Notes: a model not told the origin generated them from the letters alone. Counted from the first letter of the stretch, positions 45,165 through 53,780 are shown. The stretch is DNA of 64,000 nucleotides from Arachidicoccus soli (GCF_003600625.1 NZ_CP032489.1:2976001-3040000); one strand, 5' to 3'. Translations and numbers: made by a program.

Positions 45165-45193
45165 CTTTATATCTTAAATCTTAAACATTAGAA

Positions 45194-45835
45194 TTACAAC
45201 TGAGAAGGATCGTTTACAGCACTCCTGACTCTAGAAGAAGGTAAAAATACTTGAACACCAAAATTTAAACCAAGTGCATGTTGATAAGTAGTATTACCGC
45301 CACCCACTAATCCATTATATTTCACTAAGCCTTCTAAAGCTACATTCGGTGTAATAAAATATGAATAGCCAGGTCCAAATCCAAAGGCAAAACCATTTGT
45401 GGTATTGCCTCCGGTAACATTTACACCTGCAATACCCGCATTTGCTTCAGCAAAGAAACGCCCATGTTTTAATAAATTATCTACTCCCTGTTCGCCGGGG
45501 CTTAAATAATAGCGACCTAATGCTTGCACACCATATACAGTCGTTTTAGGTGCAATGCCGTTAACTTTTGGAGCCTTGGTAAACCCAAAATCGACAATAC
45601 CTCCAATTAATAAATTGTCTTTTATAAAATAGCCGATTTTAGGGCTTAAGCCAAAACTGAACCCCGAATTTTTATTCAGATTAAAATTCATTCCAAACAA
45701 ACTGTTACTTCCCGGGGAAGCAATACCACTTCCTAAATCAGTGCCAATCATTAAATTGCCTTTTTCAATTTGAGCATTTGCAACGCCAACCGATGCAAAT
45801 ATTACTACTCCAAATAAGCATAAGATTTTTTTCAT
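45194..45835 (-). CDS. Outer-membrane beta-barrel protein
   Basis: A 213-residue exported protein with a clear signal peptide (MKKILCLFGVVIFASVGVANAQ). The mature chain has regular amphipathic beta strands with Gly and aromatic ends: GTDLGSGIAS, GFSFGLSPKIGYFIKDNLLIGGIVDFGF, YGVQALGRYYLSPG, GRFFAEANAGIAGV, GFAFGFGPGYSYFITPNVALEGLVKYNG, HALGLNFGVQVFLPS. This is the common OMP_b-brl pattern of Bacteroidota. The function is unknown. It forms a single transcription unit between its own terminator and the divergent mnmA. Confidence 0.8.
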   Translation of the reverse strand: MKKILCLFGVVIFASVGVANAQIEKGNLMIGTDLGSGIASPGSNSLFGMNFNLNKNSGFSFGLSPKIGYFIKDNLLIGGIVDFGFTKAPKVNGIAPKTTVYGVQALGRYYLSPGEQGVDNLLKHGRFFAEANAGIAGVNVTGGNTTNGFAFGFGPGYSYFITPNVALEGLVKYNGLVGGGNTTYQHALGLNFGVQVFLPSSRVRSAVNDPSQL

Positions 45836-46096
45836 TGTATATAATTTTGATTTTTTGCCAATATAAATGTCATTATTCCTTAGCTACGTTGCGTAAAAAT
45901 CGTGCCAATTTCATGCTCTGAGAAAAAAATAACTAATCACAAGTAATTATTTATCAGGTAATTAACCTTTCTGACTCGCCGTTTTCATTTCATTTATTGC
46001 TTTATTTGAAAAGAATGTGTATCCTGAAAACCCATCTTTACAAATCTTTACAAGTTTATGACAATGACTACTGGCCTGTTCTCTATTTCAATTTTG

Positions 46097-46104
46097 TATC
46101 TTTG
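46097..46104 (+). promoter_or_regulatory. -7 element of mnmA with very short leader
   Basis: TATCTTTG matches the Bacteroidota -7 consensus. Only 12 bases separate it from the mnmA ATG, so the mRNA leader should be about 5-8 bases, too short for a Shine-Dalgarno site. Confidence 0.6.
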
Positions 46105-46116
46105 CAAAAATTTTTT

Positions 46117-47217
46117 ATGAGCAGCAAAGGAAAAGTATTAGTGGCCATGAGTGGCGGTATTGACAGTACCGTAGTAGCGCTGATGTTGCACAAACAAGGG
46201 TATGAGGTTATTGGCATCACCATGAAAACCTGGGATTATGCCAGTAGCGGCAGTAGCTCCAAAGAAACAGGTTGCTGTAATATTGACAGTTTCAATGATG
46301 CAAGACAGGCGGCTGTACAACATGGTTTCCCTCATTTTATTTTAGATATAAGAGACGAATTTGGTGATTTTGTAATTGATAATTTTGTAGAAGAATATTT
46401 GGCAGGTCGTACACCTAATCCTTGTGTAATGTGCAACACCCATATCAAGTGGCGTGCCTTATTAAAGCGCGCAGATGCTTTGGGCTGTGATTTTATCGCT
46501 ACCGGCCATTATGCCAATATCCATCAAGGAGAAAACGGTCGTTATTACTTAAGCAAAGGATTAGATGAAACCAAAGACCAGAGTTATGTACTTTGGGGCT
46601 TGCAACAAGATTTATTGAGCAGAACACTATTGCCTTTAGGCAATTACCGTAAGTCTGAAATACGGCAGATGGCTGCAGATTATGGTTATCCAGAACTAGC
46701 AAAGAAGAGTGAGAGTTACGAAATATGTTTTGTACCCGATAATGACTACAGAGGATTCTTAAAACGGCGCGTAGACGGCCTTGAAGAAAAAGTAGCCGGA
46801 GGTTGGTTTGTAGATAAAGAAGGTAAAAAACTTGGCCAACACAATGGTTATCCTTTTTATACGATTGGCCAAAGAAAGGGATTGATCGCGATGGGACATC
46901 CTGTTTATGTAACTTCTATTGATCCGGAAACAAATACCGTTGTTCTGGGAGAAGAAGAAGATTTAGCTAAAGCAGAATTAACCGTTGGGAAAATCAACTG
47001 GCAGAAATATGAAACAGTAGAAGACGGCATTGAAGTTCTTACTAAGATAAGATACAAAGACAAAGGTACATTGGGGAAACTTCATAAAGAAAACGGGAAG
47101 ATAAAAGTAACCTTGTACGATAATGCGTCTGGAATAGCACCTGGTCAAAGTGCCGTGTTTTATGAAGGAGATGAAGTAATCGGTGGTGGCATTATTCAAA
47201 GAGAAATGGCTTTCTAA
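46117..47217 (+). CDS. mnmA: tRNA-specific 2-thiouridylase
   Basis: A 366-residue enzyme that places sulfur on uridine 34 of Lys, Glu and Gln tRNAs. The chosen start MSSKGKVLVAMSGGIDS puts the PP-loop SGGIDSTVVALML at the N-terminus and agrees with the promoter 12 bases upstream; 40 upstream codons in frame are not coding. Catalytic cysteines lie in TPNPCVMCNTHIKW and YEICFVPDNDYRGFL. ATGHYA, DETKDQSYVLWGL, LGNYRKSEIRQMA and GQRKGL are all family motifs. The C-terminal beta-barrel ends VFYEGDEVIGGGII. The gene stands alone upstream of the asd leader region. Confidence 0.96.
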   Translation: MSSKGKVLVAMSGGIDSTVVALMLHKQGYEVIGITMKTWDYASSGSSSKETGCCNIDSFNDARQAAVQHGFPHFILDIRDEFGDFVIDNFVEEYLAGRTPNPCVMCNTHIKWRALLKRADALGCDFIATGHYANIHQGENGRYYLSKGLDETKDQSYVLWGLQQDLLSRTLLPLGNYRKSEIRQMAADYGYPELAKKSESYEICFVPDNDYRGFLKRRVDGLEEKVAGGWFVDKEGKKLGQHNGYPFYTIGQRKGLIAMGHPVYVTSIDPETNTVVLGEEEDLAKAELTVGKINWQKYETVEDGIEVLTKIRYKDKGTLGKLHKENGKIKVTLYDNASGIAPGQSAVFYEGDEVIGGGIIQREMAF

Positions 47218-47340
47218 TTTTACATGAATGCTTATTCCAGAAAGAATCTATTTCTTGCTGTTGAAAACAAATAATACAAGCGCTGCAGGCGTATTAAAAA
47301 AAATATTATTACCCGAATGTTCATTATTAATTTATTTATA

Positions 47341-47348
47341 TACATTTG
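47341..47348 (+). promoter_or_regulatory. -7 element of the asd leader transcript
   Basis: TACATTTG fits TAnnTTTG. The leader-peptide ATG is 7 bases downstream, so transcription should start at or within a few bases of it. No similar element is found between the attenuator and asd. Confidence 0.6.
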
Positions 47349-47355
47349 CACTTCG

Positions 47356-47412
47356 ATGAACAACAATAAGAAATATACTAAGAAGATTAAACCGTTTCAA
47401 CAGGAAGGGTAA
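47356..47412 (+). CDS. Putative asd leader peptide, 18 residues
   Basis: A tiny frame of 19 codons encoding MNNNKKYTKKIKPFQQEG and a TAA stop. Five of 18 residues are Lys and three are Asn, clustered in codons 2-12. It starts at the expected transcription start of the upstream promoter and ends 28 bases before the terminator stem. Its last codons contain AACAGGAAGG, an exact copy of sequence in the terminator's right arm. The arrangement is that of a ribosome-sensing leader peptide controlling asd, whose product lies on the path to Lys, Thr and Met. Translation is inferred; Lys and Asn codons are also favoured by AT-rich DNA. Confidence 0.55.
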   Translation: MNNNKKYTKKIKPFQQEG

Positions 47413-47472
47413 ACTTTGTATATGATTTATATAAAATTTTAAAACCTTCCCTAAAACAGGAAGGTTTTTTTT
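47399..47472 (+). promoter_or_regulatory. Putative transcription attenuator of asd
   Basis: The terminator stem is AAAACCTTCC (47441-47450) with GGAAGGTTTT (47459-47468), loop CTAAAACA, and a run of eight U (47465-47472). GGAAGG at 47403-47408, inside the last codons of the leader peptide, can pair with the same CCTTCC (47445-47450), which would block the terminator. AACAGGAAGG occurs at 47399-47408 and again at 47455-47464. A ribosome at the leader stop codon would cover the upstream copy, letting the terminator form. A ribosome stalled at the Lys codons would leave it free and favour read-through into asd. The mechanism is inferred from sequence. Confidence 0.65.
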
Positions 47473-47523
47473 ATGTGGTTCTTCTCAAATAAAAACGATT
47501 TCATTCATCTAAAAAAAAACAAA

Positions 47524-48513
47524 ATGAAAGTAGCCGTAGTGGGCGCCACCGGGCTGGTTGGAACTAAAATGATGCAAGTATTGGCAGAAAGAAATTTCCC
47601 TGTAACAGAATTGTTACCTGTCGCTTCGGAAAAAAGTGTCGGCAAGGAAGTGACTTTTAAAGGAAAAACATACAAGGTAATTGGCATGCAGGATGCTATC
47701 GATGCCAAGCCAAATGTGGCTATCTTTTCTGCGGGTGGCAATACATCATTAGAATGGGCGCCAAAATTTGCAGCTGCCGGTATTACAGTAATCGATAACT
47801 CCTCAGCTTGGAGAATGGATGCCACCAAAAAATTGGTAGTACCAGAGATTAATGCCCATATCTTAACTACAGAAGATAAGATTATTGCCAATCCTAATTG
47901 CTCTACCATCCAAATGGTGGTGGCCTTAAACCCATTACATAGCAAATATAAAATCAAGAGGTTGGTCATCAGCACCTATCAAAGCGTTACGGGAACTGGG
48001 AAAAAAGCTGTTGATCAATTGTTTAACGAAAGAAATAAGACAGAAGGGGAAAAAGCATACCCCTACCCAATCGATTTGAATGTAATTCCTCAAATTGATG
48101 TGTTCTTAGATAATGGCTACACTAAAGAGGAAATGAAAATGGTAAATGAGACGAAGAAAATTTTACAGGACGATTCCATTCGTGTAACGGCAACGGCTGT
48201 ACGTATTCCGGTAATGGGGGGTCATAGCGAAAGTGTAAATGTTGAATTTGAAAAGGATTTCGAATTAGAGGAGGTGAAAGAAATTTTATCGAATAGTGAT
48301 GGTATTATTCTACAAGACAATCTTAAAGACCTAGTTTATCCAATGCCTCTGTGGGCGCATGAAAAAGATGAAGTTTTTGTGGGTCGCCTTCGCAGGGATG
48401 AGACGCAGGCAAACACACTAAACATGTGGATTGTAAGCGACAACCTTCGCAAAGGAGCGGCAACCAATGCAGTGCAAATTGCAGAATACTTGGCATCTAA
48501 AAACATGTTGTAA
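47524..48513 (+). CDS. asd: Aspartate-semialdehyde dehydrogenase
   Basis: A 329-residue NADPH enzyme that reduces aspartyl phosphate to aspartate semialdehyde, the shared step to lysine/diaminopimelate, threonine and methionine. The start MKVAVVGATGLVG begins directly with the Rossmann GxxGxxG loop. The catalytic Cys is in ANPNCSTIQMV, followed by LVISTYQSVTGTGKKAVDQL, VRIPVMGGHSESVNVEFE with the active-site His, and DNLRKGAATNAVQIAEYL at the end. An in-frame ATG 17 codons upstream lies just after the attenuator U-tract and lacks family support. No promoter is visible after the terminator, so expression should depend on read-through from 47341. Confidence 0.95.
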   Translation: MKVAVVGATGLVGTKMMQVLAERNFPVTELLPVASEKSVGKEVTFKGKTYKVIGMQDAIDAKPNVAIFSAGGNTSLEWAPKFAAAGITVIDNSSAWRMDATKKLVVPEINAHILTTEDKIIANPNCSTIQMVVALNPLHSKYKIKRLVISTYQSVTGTGKKAVDQLFNERNKTEGEKAYPYPIDLNVIPQIDVFLDNGYTKEEMKMVNETKKILQDDSIRVTATAVRIPVMGGHSESVNVEFEKDFELEEVKEILSNSDGIILQDNLKDLVYPMPLWAHEKDEVFVGRLRRDETQANTLNMWIVSDNLRKGAATNAVQIAEYLASKNML

Positions 48514-48533
48514 TATATAATTTGATATTATTC

Positions 48534-48569
48534 AAAAAGGCAATTGAATCAATCTTCAATTGCCTTTTT
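48534..48569 (+). terminator. Rho-independent terminator of asd
   Basis: AAAAAGGCAATTGAA (48534-48548) pairs perfectly with TTCAATTGCCTTTTT (48555-48569), loop TCAATC. The symmetric stem also serves the convergent antiporter gene. Confidence 0.9.
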
Positions 48570-48597
48570 TGATGTTTGAGACTACCTAAAAAATGTT

Positions 48598-49809
48598 TTA
48601 CATTTTCAATATTTCATGGGAACTGCCGGAGGTTTTTTTCTTATAAAAGAGTAACCCAATCATCATAATTAAAGAAGTAACCAATATTATATAAAATAAA
48701 ATACCATTGTTGAATGTTGATAATTTAAAGGCATCAGGTATTTGATAGAAAATAACGATGGTTACCAATCCACGCGGAATAAAGATAACTTCTGGATACA
48801 CACTTCCTCTAATTAAATATTTCAGATATAAGAAACGTGCCAACCACAATACACCGATTATAATGGACCCGATCAATATTACTTCCGATTGTGCAATTAC
48901 ATGAATGTCTATTGAAAATCCAAATATCAAAAAGAAAAATGTTTTCACCAGAAAAGAGGTTTCCATCGTGATGGATTGCAGGTATTTATTTGTTTCATCC
49001 ACTTCTTTTAGCGGGAATAATTTATTGATTACAGGTATATTCAACAAATCCCAATTCTTCATCAACAACCCAAAAATTAATATAATAAACAGAGAAGGTA
49101 AACCTAACATTTTGCCGCCTTCATATAATAAAATTAGTAAGGCAAAAACCAGAAAAAATTTGATGGTTACAGGAGAGCGGGCTAAGATCAGAAACAGGAG
49201 TATGGAAAAAAGCAAAGACAAGATTAGAGCAAAAGCAATATTTAAAAAGAAACCGCCAATAGCATGGAAAGTTACAATTTCGGAGCCTAGACAGTAATTG
49301 AAAAATACTATGCCGATAATATCTGAGAAAGATGCCTCATAAACCAAGAATTCTTTTTTGGCTTCACTCAGGCTTTGTAAACTAGGTATCACAATAGAGC
49401 TACTCATAATAGAGAGTGGTATGGCGTAAATAATGCATTTTATAGGCGTTTCGTGCAACCAAAACAATAGCACACTACTTATGCCTGCAACAGATAAAAG
49501 AAAAACAAACATCGCAGCGAAAAAAGAATTTCGGATCAGGGATACTTTATTTTTAGCCAAACGCAAATCAAGTCCGGCCTCAAACACAATCATTACCAAG
49601 CCAACCGCTCCTAGAAGCTCTACTACTTTCTCCGGAATTACAACACCCCATCCTTGCTGGTCTGAAACATATCTGGCAGCCACGCCTGTCAGCAACAGTA
49701 ATAAAACTGAAGGCACTTTAATATAATTAGACAATATCGAGAACAAGTAGGAGACAATAACTATTGTACTTAAAATTATAATGATAAATCCCGCTGATAA
49801 ACTTCCCAT
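48598..49809 (-). CDS. Cation:proton antiporter (CPA family)
   Basis: About 403 residues with some twelve membrane helices, no cytoplasmic TrkA domain and a short basic tail (YKKKTSGSSHEILKM). Family features are VPSVLLLLLTGVAARYVSD near helix 2, GLVMIVFEAGLDLRL (the acidic FExGLDL loop of CPA antiporters), AIPLSIMSSSIVIPSLQSL, and the paired acidic region YEASFSDIIGIVFFNY where the ion-binding Asp lies. The C-terminal half has FIPRGLVTIVIFYQIP. It exchanges Na+ or K+ for protons. MGSLSAGFIIII is chosen as start because a TTG seven codons earlier adds nothing conserved. It begins 35 bases after the LOG-family gene and shares its promoter. Confidence 0.85.
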   Translation of the reverse strand: MGSLSAGFIIIILSTIVIVSYLFSILSNYIKVPSVLLLLLTGVAARYVSDQQGWGVVIPEKVVELLGAVGLVMIVFEAGLDLRLAKNKVSLIRNSFFAAMFVFLLSVAGISSVLLFWLHETPIKCIIYAIPLSIMSSSIVIPSLQSLSEAKKEFLVYEASFSDIIGIVFFNYCLGSEIVTFHAIGGFFLNIAFALILSLLFSILLFLILARSPVTIKFFLVFALLILLYEGGKMLGLPSLFIILIFGLLMKNWDLLNIPVINKLFPLKEVDETNKYLQSITMETSFLVKTFFFLIFGFSIDIHVIAQSEVILIGSIIIGVLWLARFLYLKYLIRGSVYPEVIFIPRGLVTIVIFYQIPDAFKLSTFNNGILFYIILVTSLIMMIGLLFYKKKTSGSSHEILKM

Positions 49810-49844
49810 AAGAATCAATTTAATATACAATTACACTCATCAAT

Positions 49845-50570
49845 TTATTTCTTTTCAAGCCACCGCCATCTGGGTCTATGCTTTACAATATTGTATGTTT
49901 TATGTATAAATGTTTGAATATATTTCATAGCATCATCCACGCTATCGGTTACAAAAATCAAATCCATATCTGCAGGAGAGATAGTTCCATTTTTAGCCAT
50001 TACCTGCATCTCTTCAAAGATACTTTTATAAAATACAGATCCGAATAATACCACGGGATATCTATCTACCATTCTAGTTTGTATCAAGGTAATAATCTCA
50101 AACCCTTCGTCCATTGTACCAAATCCGCCCGGCATGATAATAAAAGCAAAAGAGTGTTTTACCAACATTACTTTTCGGGTAAAAAAATGTTCAAAAACAA
50201 TAGATGTTGTGAGGTAAGGGTTTTCGTGCTGCTCATGAGGCAATAAAATATTCATCCCTACAGAAATACCTCCGGCTTCAAAAGCACCGCGATTCGCCGC
50301 CTCCATTATACCGGGGCCGCCACCTGTAATCGTCGTAAAACTCATGGCTGCTATGCGCTTTCCAAATTCTCTAGCGGCTTGATAATAGGCATCCTCTTCC
50401 TTGAGCCTTGCAGAACCAAATACTGTAATACCGGGGCCAATATTGTGTAATAATCGCGCATTATACATAAATTGCCAAGCCACCCTTAATGCAAAACCAA
50501 ATTCCCAAATACCGGATTTCGGACTATCGAGATACAGCATTTTTTTGGCACGTATTTTCTTTCCTTTCAT
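49845..50570 (-). CDS. LOG-family (TIGR00730) Rossmann-fold protein
   Basis: A 241-residue protein of the LOG/lysine-decarboxylase-like family. Signature motifs are ITVFGSARLKEED, ITGGGPGIMEAANRGAFEAGGISVG (the GGGxGxMxxxxxxA nucleotide site), and MPGGFGTMDEGFEIITLIQT (the PGGxGTxxE catalytic motif). Characterised members are cytokinin-type nucleoside 5'-monophosphate phosphoribohydrolases, releasing the base from AMP-like substrates. Many bacterial ones act as AMP or purine nucleotide nucleosidases. A lysine decarboxylase role is not expected. It is first in a two-gene unit with the antiporter. Confidence 0.88.
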   Translation of the reverse strand: MKGKKIRAKKMLYLDSPKSGIWEFGFALRVAWQFMYNARLLHNIGPGITVFGSARLKEEDAYYQAAREFGKRIAAMSFTTITGGGPGIMEAANRGAFEAGGISVGMNILLPHEQHENPYLTTSIVFEHFFTRKVMLVKHSFAFIIMPGGFGTMDEGFEIITLIQTRMVDRYPVVLFGSVFYKSIFEEMQVMAKNGTISPADMDLIFVTDSVDDAMKYIQTFIHKTYNIVKHRPRWRWLEKK

Positions 50571-50597
50571 CTATTTGAATTTATAAAAGCAATTTTT

Positions 50598-50631
50598 CAA
50601 AAATATTTTCCTGCAAAATATCTTGAACAAA
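50598..50631 (-). promoter_or_regulatory. Promoter of the LOG-antiporter unit
   Basis: On the minus strand TTTG (50631-50628) and TATTTTTG (50605-50598) are separated by 22 bases, close to the Bacteroidota -33/-7 pattern. The ATG follows 27 bases after the -7 element. Confidence 0.55.
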
Positions 50632-51119
50632 GTTTTGTTATTCATGCTTTATCGCAAATTGAAAGATATAAAATTTCATGGAGTTATTCTATCTTCAAAC
50701 GAAAAATAATAATTCCTTTCTTTTTGAGCAGAAGTAAATCTTTTAAAGGAGAATCACTTATCTTCAAACAATCAACATCGGATAGCAGTTTTAGCATCAA
50801 CAATCCGTTAAAAGAAAATGCTATTCTTTTCTTTTTTAACATTCAAAGAAAAAATATTTGCTTTCAAAACGCCTATAAACAGTAATGTACATAACAATTA
50901 TACGGAAGAATATTAAAATCGAATATTTCAAACATTTTGTTAATTAGTAATTTGTATGGCTTTCTAAAATCAACTCTGCTGTAAATTTATAACTGTTATA
51001 TACAAAAACCGAAATGCAGAAGTTCTTTTCCTACATAACTCAGTTATCTATCAATCGGCGAGAAGTCTGATTTCAGTTTCGGTTTATTTATTTATATTCT
51101 AAAATAAAAAACAAAAGCA
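50632..51119. other. Intergenic region without a gene
   Basis: Nothing convincing is coded here; the longest small frames are about 20 codons. It holds TATCTTCAAAC twice about 70 bases apart. Before the protease gene there is an inverted repeat AAACCGAAA (51006-51014) / TTTCGGTTT (51077-51085) enclosing a TAACT-C-AGTTA palindrome (51035-51045). The dyad could be part of the stress control of the htrA-type gene. Confidence 0.4.
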
Positions 51120-52676
51120 ATGAAATTGAAAAATTTACTATTGGTTATTATTATTAGTGCCACCACCGCTGTCGGTAGTGTATGGGGTTTTTCAAAATAC
51201 CAAGAGACGAATTTGGCCGGCACACAAGAGTCAGACAAACTACCTTTGAACTATGCAAGCTTCTATGACAAATCAACTGCGCCACAAGGTCCTTTAGACT
51301 TTACTGCGGCTTGTGCTTCTGCAACACCTGCAGTTGTGCACATTCGGATTAAAACAAAAGCTAGAACAATTACCAATAATAATGCGCCCAGCCAAAATCC
51401 TTTTGGAGACTTATTTGGCGATGGCAGCCCATTTGGAAATCTATTCGGAGGACCGGGTGGCCAACAAACAATTCCCAGTCAGCGCGCGAGTGGAAGTGGT
51501 GTGATCATTAGCCAAGATGGCTATATTATCACCAATAATCACGTTGTACAAGATGCGGCTGAAATTACTGTCACCACAAGTGATAAAAAAACATACAAAG
51601 CAAGAGTAATCGGAACGGATCCTAATTACGATTTAGCTGTGGTAAAAATTGATGCTAAAAATTTACCTTATTTAGTTTACGGAAATAGTGATAATGTAAA
51701 ATTAGGCCAGTGGGTATTGGCAATTGGCTATCCATTTACGCTGGATGTTACCGTAACAGCAGGTATCGTAAGTGCCAAAGCAAGAGATATAGGTCTTGGT
51801 CGTCAGGATAATGGCGGTGCTTCTTCTATAGTACAATCTTATATTCAAACAGATGCAGCTGTTAATCCCGGAAATAGTGGCGGGGCACTTATTAATACGG
51901 ACGGGCAGCTTATCGGAATAAATAGTGCTATTGCATCAGAAACCGGCTCTTATAGTGGTTATTCCTTCGCCATCCCCGTTAACATAGTAAAAAAAGTTAC
52001 CAATGATTTAATTAAATATGGAGCTGTGCAACGTGGATATCTAGGTGTGGAATATGGTGACATCTCTTCTATGCCTGAAGAAGCAAAAGATAAATTAAAT
52101 ATCAAAAATTACAACACCGGTATTTATGTAAGCAGCATCACAAAAGATGGTGCAGCTGAGGCAGCCGGCCTAAAAAAAGGTGATGTAATTACGAAAATAG
52201 ATAATATACCGGTAGATAATTCAGGTGAGTTAGCGGCTGTTATCGGAGATAAAAAGCCTGGCGATAAAATAGTGATAGATTTCATGAGAGATGGGAAAGA
52301 GCACACTACCAATGCCACATTAAAAAATAATATCGGTGATGTCGTTGCAACTGCTAATAAAGATAATATATCTACATCTGCATTGGGCGCAAGTTTAAAT
52401 ACGCTCAGCGCTGAACAGCTATCTAAATATGGCATCAGTGGTGGCGTACAAGTGAAAGATTTGTCAGATGGCGCATTGAAAAAAGCCGGAGTAGAAAACA
52501 ACTTTATTATTTTTAGCATAAATGGCACAAGAATAAAAACGGCTGAGCAAGCTTTAAAAATTATCAAATCAACGACAGGAGATGTTGTGATGCGTGGGTT
52601 CTATCCCGGAAGCACTTATATATATGGATATAGATTTAACTTAGGAGATTCTGATAATAATGATAGTGGTTATTAG
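51120..52676 (+). CDS. HtrA/DegP-family periplasmic serine protease
   Basis: A 518-residue envelope protease and chaperone. The N-terminus (MKLKNLLLVIIISATTAVGS) is an uncleaved anchor or signal. The trypsin-like domain has the full triad: His141 in ITNNHVV, Asp171 in NYDLAVVKI, and Ser253 in NPGNSGGALIN. A Gly/Phe/Asn-rich LA-type loop (NPFGDLFGDGSPFGNLFGG) precedes the His. Two PDZ domains follow, about 300-390 (GYLGVEYGDI, GIYVSSITKDGAAEAAGLKKGDVITKIDN) and about 410-500 (LGASLNTLSAEQLSKYGISGGVQV). It degrades or refolds misfolded periplasmic proteins. It is a single-gene unit with its own terminator. Confidence 0.93.
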   Translation: MKLKNLLLVIIISATTAVGSVWGFSKYQETNLAGTQESDKLPLNYASFYDKSTAPQGPLDFTAACASATPAVVHIRIKTKARTITNNNAPSQNPFGDLFGDGSPFGNLFGGPGGQQTIPSQRASGSGVIISQDGYIITNNHVVQDAAEITVTTSDKKTYKARVIGTDPNYDLAVVKIDAKNLPYLVYGNSDNVKLGQWVLAIGYPFTLDVTVTAGIVSAKARDIGLGRQDNGGASSIVQSYIQTDAAVNPGNSGGALINTDGQLIGINSAIASETGSYSGYSFAIPVNIVKKVTNDLIKYGAVQRGYLGVEYGDISSMPEEAKDKLNIKNYNTGIYVSSITKDGAAEAAGLKKGDVITKIDNIPVDNSGELAAVIGDKKPGDKIVIDFMRDGKEHTTNATLKNNIGDVVATANKDNISTSALGASLNTLSAEQLSKYGISGGVQVKDLSDGALKKAGVENNFIIFSINGTRIKTAEQALKIIKSTTGDVVMRGFYPGSTYIYGYRFNLGDSDNNDSGY

Positions 52677-52693
52677 TCATTAATTCCGACAAT

Positions 52694-52727
52694 AAAAAAA
52701 GGTGGTTCTTTCGAATCACCTTTTTTT
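52694..52727 (+). terminator. Rho-independent terminator
   Basis: GGTGGTTC (52701-52708) pairs with GAATCACC (52713-52720) with one G-U, extended by a run of A before and T after. It ends the protease transcript. Confidence 0.88.
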
Positions 52728-52811
52728 TACCACTTATCCAGTAAAAATGGTATTTATCAAAAAAAATAAACAATCCAGGCATGTTTAAATAAATTAAGTC
52801 AGGAAGTTAAT

Positions 52812-52819
52812 TAAATTTG
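52812..52819 (+). promoter_or_regulatory. -7 element of the ABC exporter genes
   Basis: TAAATTTG fits TAnnTTTG and lies 17 bases before the ATG of the ATPase gene, giving a leader of about 10 bases. Confidence 0.45.
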
Positions 52820-52836
52820 AAAATAAATAAAAACTC

Positions 52837-53769
52837 ATGGCTATACTCGAATTGCAACATCTGAAAAAATATTATGCCACACAAAAAGCTGTAGACGATA
52901 TAAGTTTCAAATTAGAAGAAGGGAAAATTTTTGGATTGCTCGGCCCCAATGGTGCAGGGAAAACCACTTTACTCAGAATGATTACCGGTATTTTCTTCCC
53001 TGATGAAGGTGAAATTTTATTCAATGGGAAAAAATTTGATCCGCTTAACGATATTCAGCAAATAGGCTATATGCCAGAAGAAAGAGGTTTATATAAAAAA
53101 ATGAAAATTGGAGAGCAAGCGCTGTACTTGGCTCAGTTAAAAGGCCTGAGTAAGTCGGATGCTATGCAAAAGATAAAATATTGGTTTGAGCGATTGGATA
53201 TGCAAAGTTGGTGGAATAAAAAAGTAGAAGACTTAAGTAAAGGCATGGGACAAAAACTACAATTTGTTACTACAGTTTTGCATGCACCCAAACTCATTAT
53301 TTTAGACGAGCCCTTTAGCGGATTGGATCCTGTAAATGCGAACCTGATAAAAGACGAAATTTTTAATTTGTCGAAAAACGGCAGTACTATTATTTTCTCT
53401 ACTCATCGCATGGAACAAGTAGAAGAAATATGTGATAATATAGCATTAATAAATTTAGGCAAAAAAATTCTGGATGGTTCTGTTGAAAATATAAAACAAG
53501 ATTACAAGGAACATCTTTATGAATTAAAAGCGACAGGAGATTTAAGTAATTTAGGCAATTCGGATGTATTTGCTATTCATTCCGAAAAAGATAATGGTAT
53601 TACACTAAAAATTAAAGAGGGTCATACGGGTAACGAAGTATTACAATACTTCATTGAAAAGAATGTCGAAATCGCTCATTTCAGTGAGATACTCCCCTCT
53701 CTTAATGAGATATTTATAAGATTAGTAAACCATAAAGATGCCACTACACGTAGCTTTCAGAATAATTAA
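52837..53769 (+). CDS. ABC transporter ATP-binding protein (ABC-2/NatA type)
   Basis: A 310-residue ATPase of an ABC-2 type exporter. It has Walker A GPNGAGKTT at about 35-43, a Q-loop in IGYMPEERGLYKK, the signature LSKGMGQKLQ (variant of LSGGQ, typical of NatA-like ATPases), Walker B LIILDEPFSGLDP, and the switch His in IFSTHRME. About 85 further residues after the ATPase core form the C-terminal domain seen in this group. The permease gene follows 11 bases later. NatA homologues are linked to sodium export, but the substrate here is not determined by sequence. Confidence 0.9.
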   Translation: MAILELQHLKKYYATQKAVDDISFKLEEGKIFGLLGPNGAGKTTLLRMITGIFFPDEGEILFNGKKFDPLNDIQQIGYMPEERGLYKKMKIGEQALYLAQLKGLSKSDAMQKIKYWFERLDMQSWWNKKVEDLSKGMGQKLQFVTTVLHAPKLIILDEPFSGLDPVNANLIKDEIFNLSKNGSTIIFSTHRMEQVEEICDNIALINLGKKILDGSVENIKQDYKEHLYELKATGDLSNLGNSDVFAIHSEKDNGITLKIKEGHTGNEVLQYFIEKNVEIAHFSEILPSLNEIFIRLVNHKDATTRSFQNN

Positions 53770-53780
53770 ATTGCCAAAAA

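Noticed and set aside
47356-47412. Alternative reading of the small frame as an independent small protein with its own terminator
   Set aside because: Not excluded, but no other promoter for asd is visible after the terminator and the repeat-stem arrangement is better explained by attenuation.
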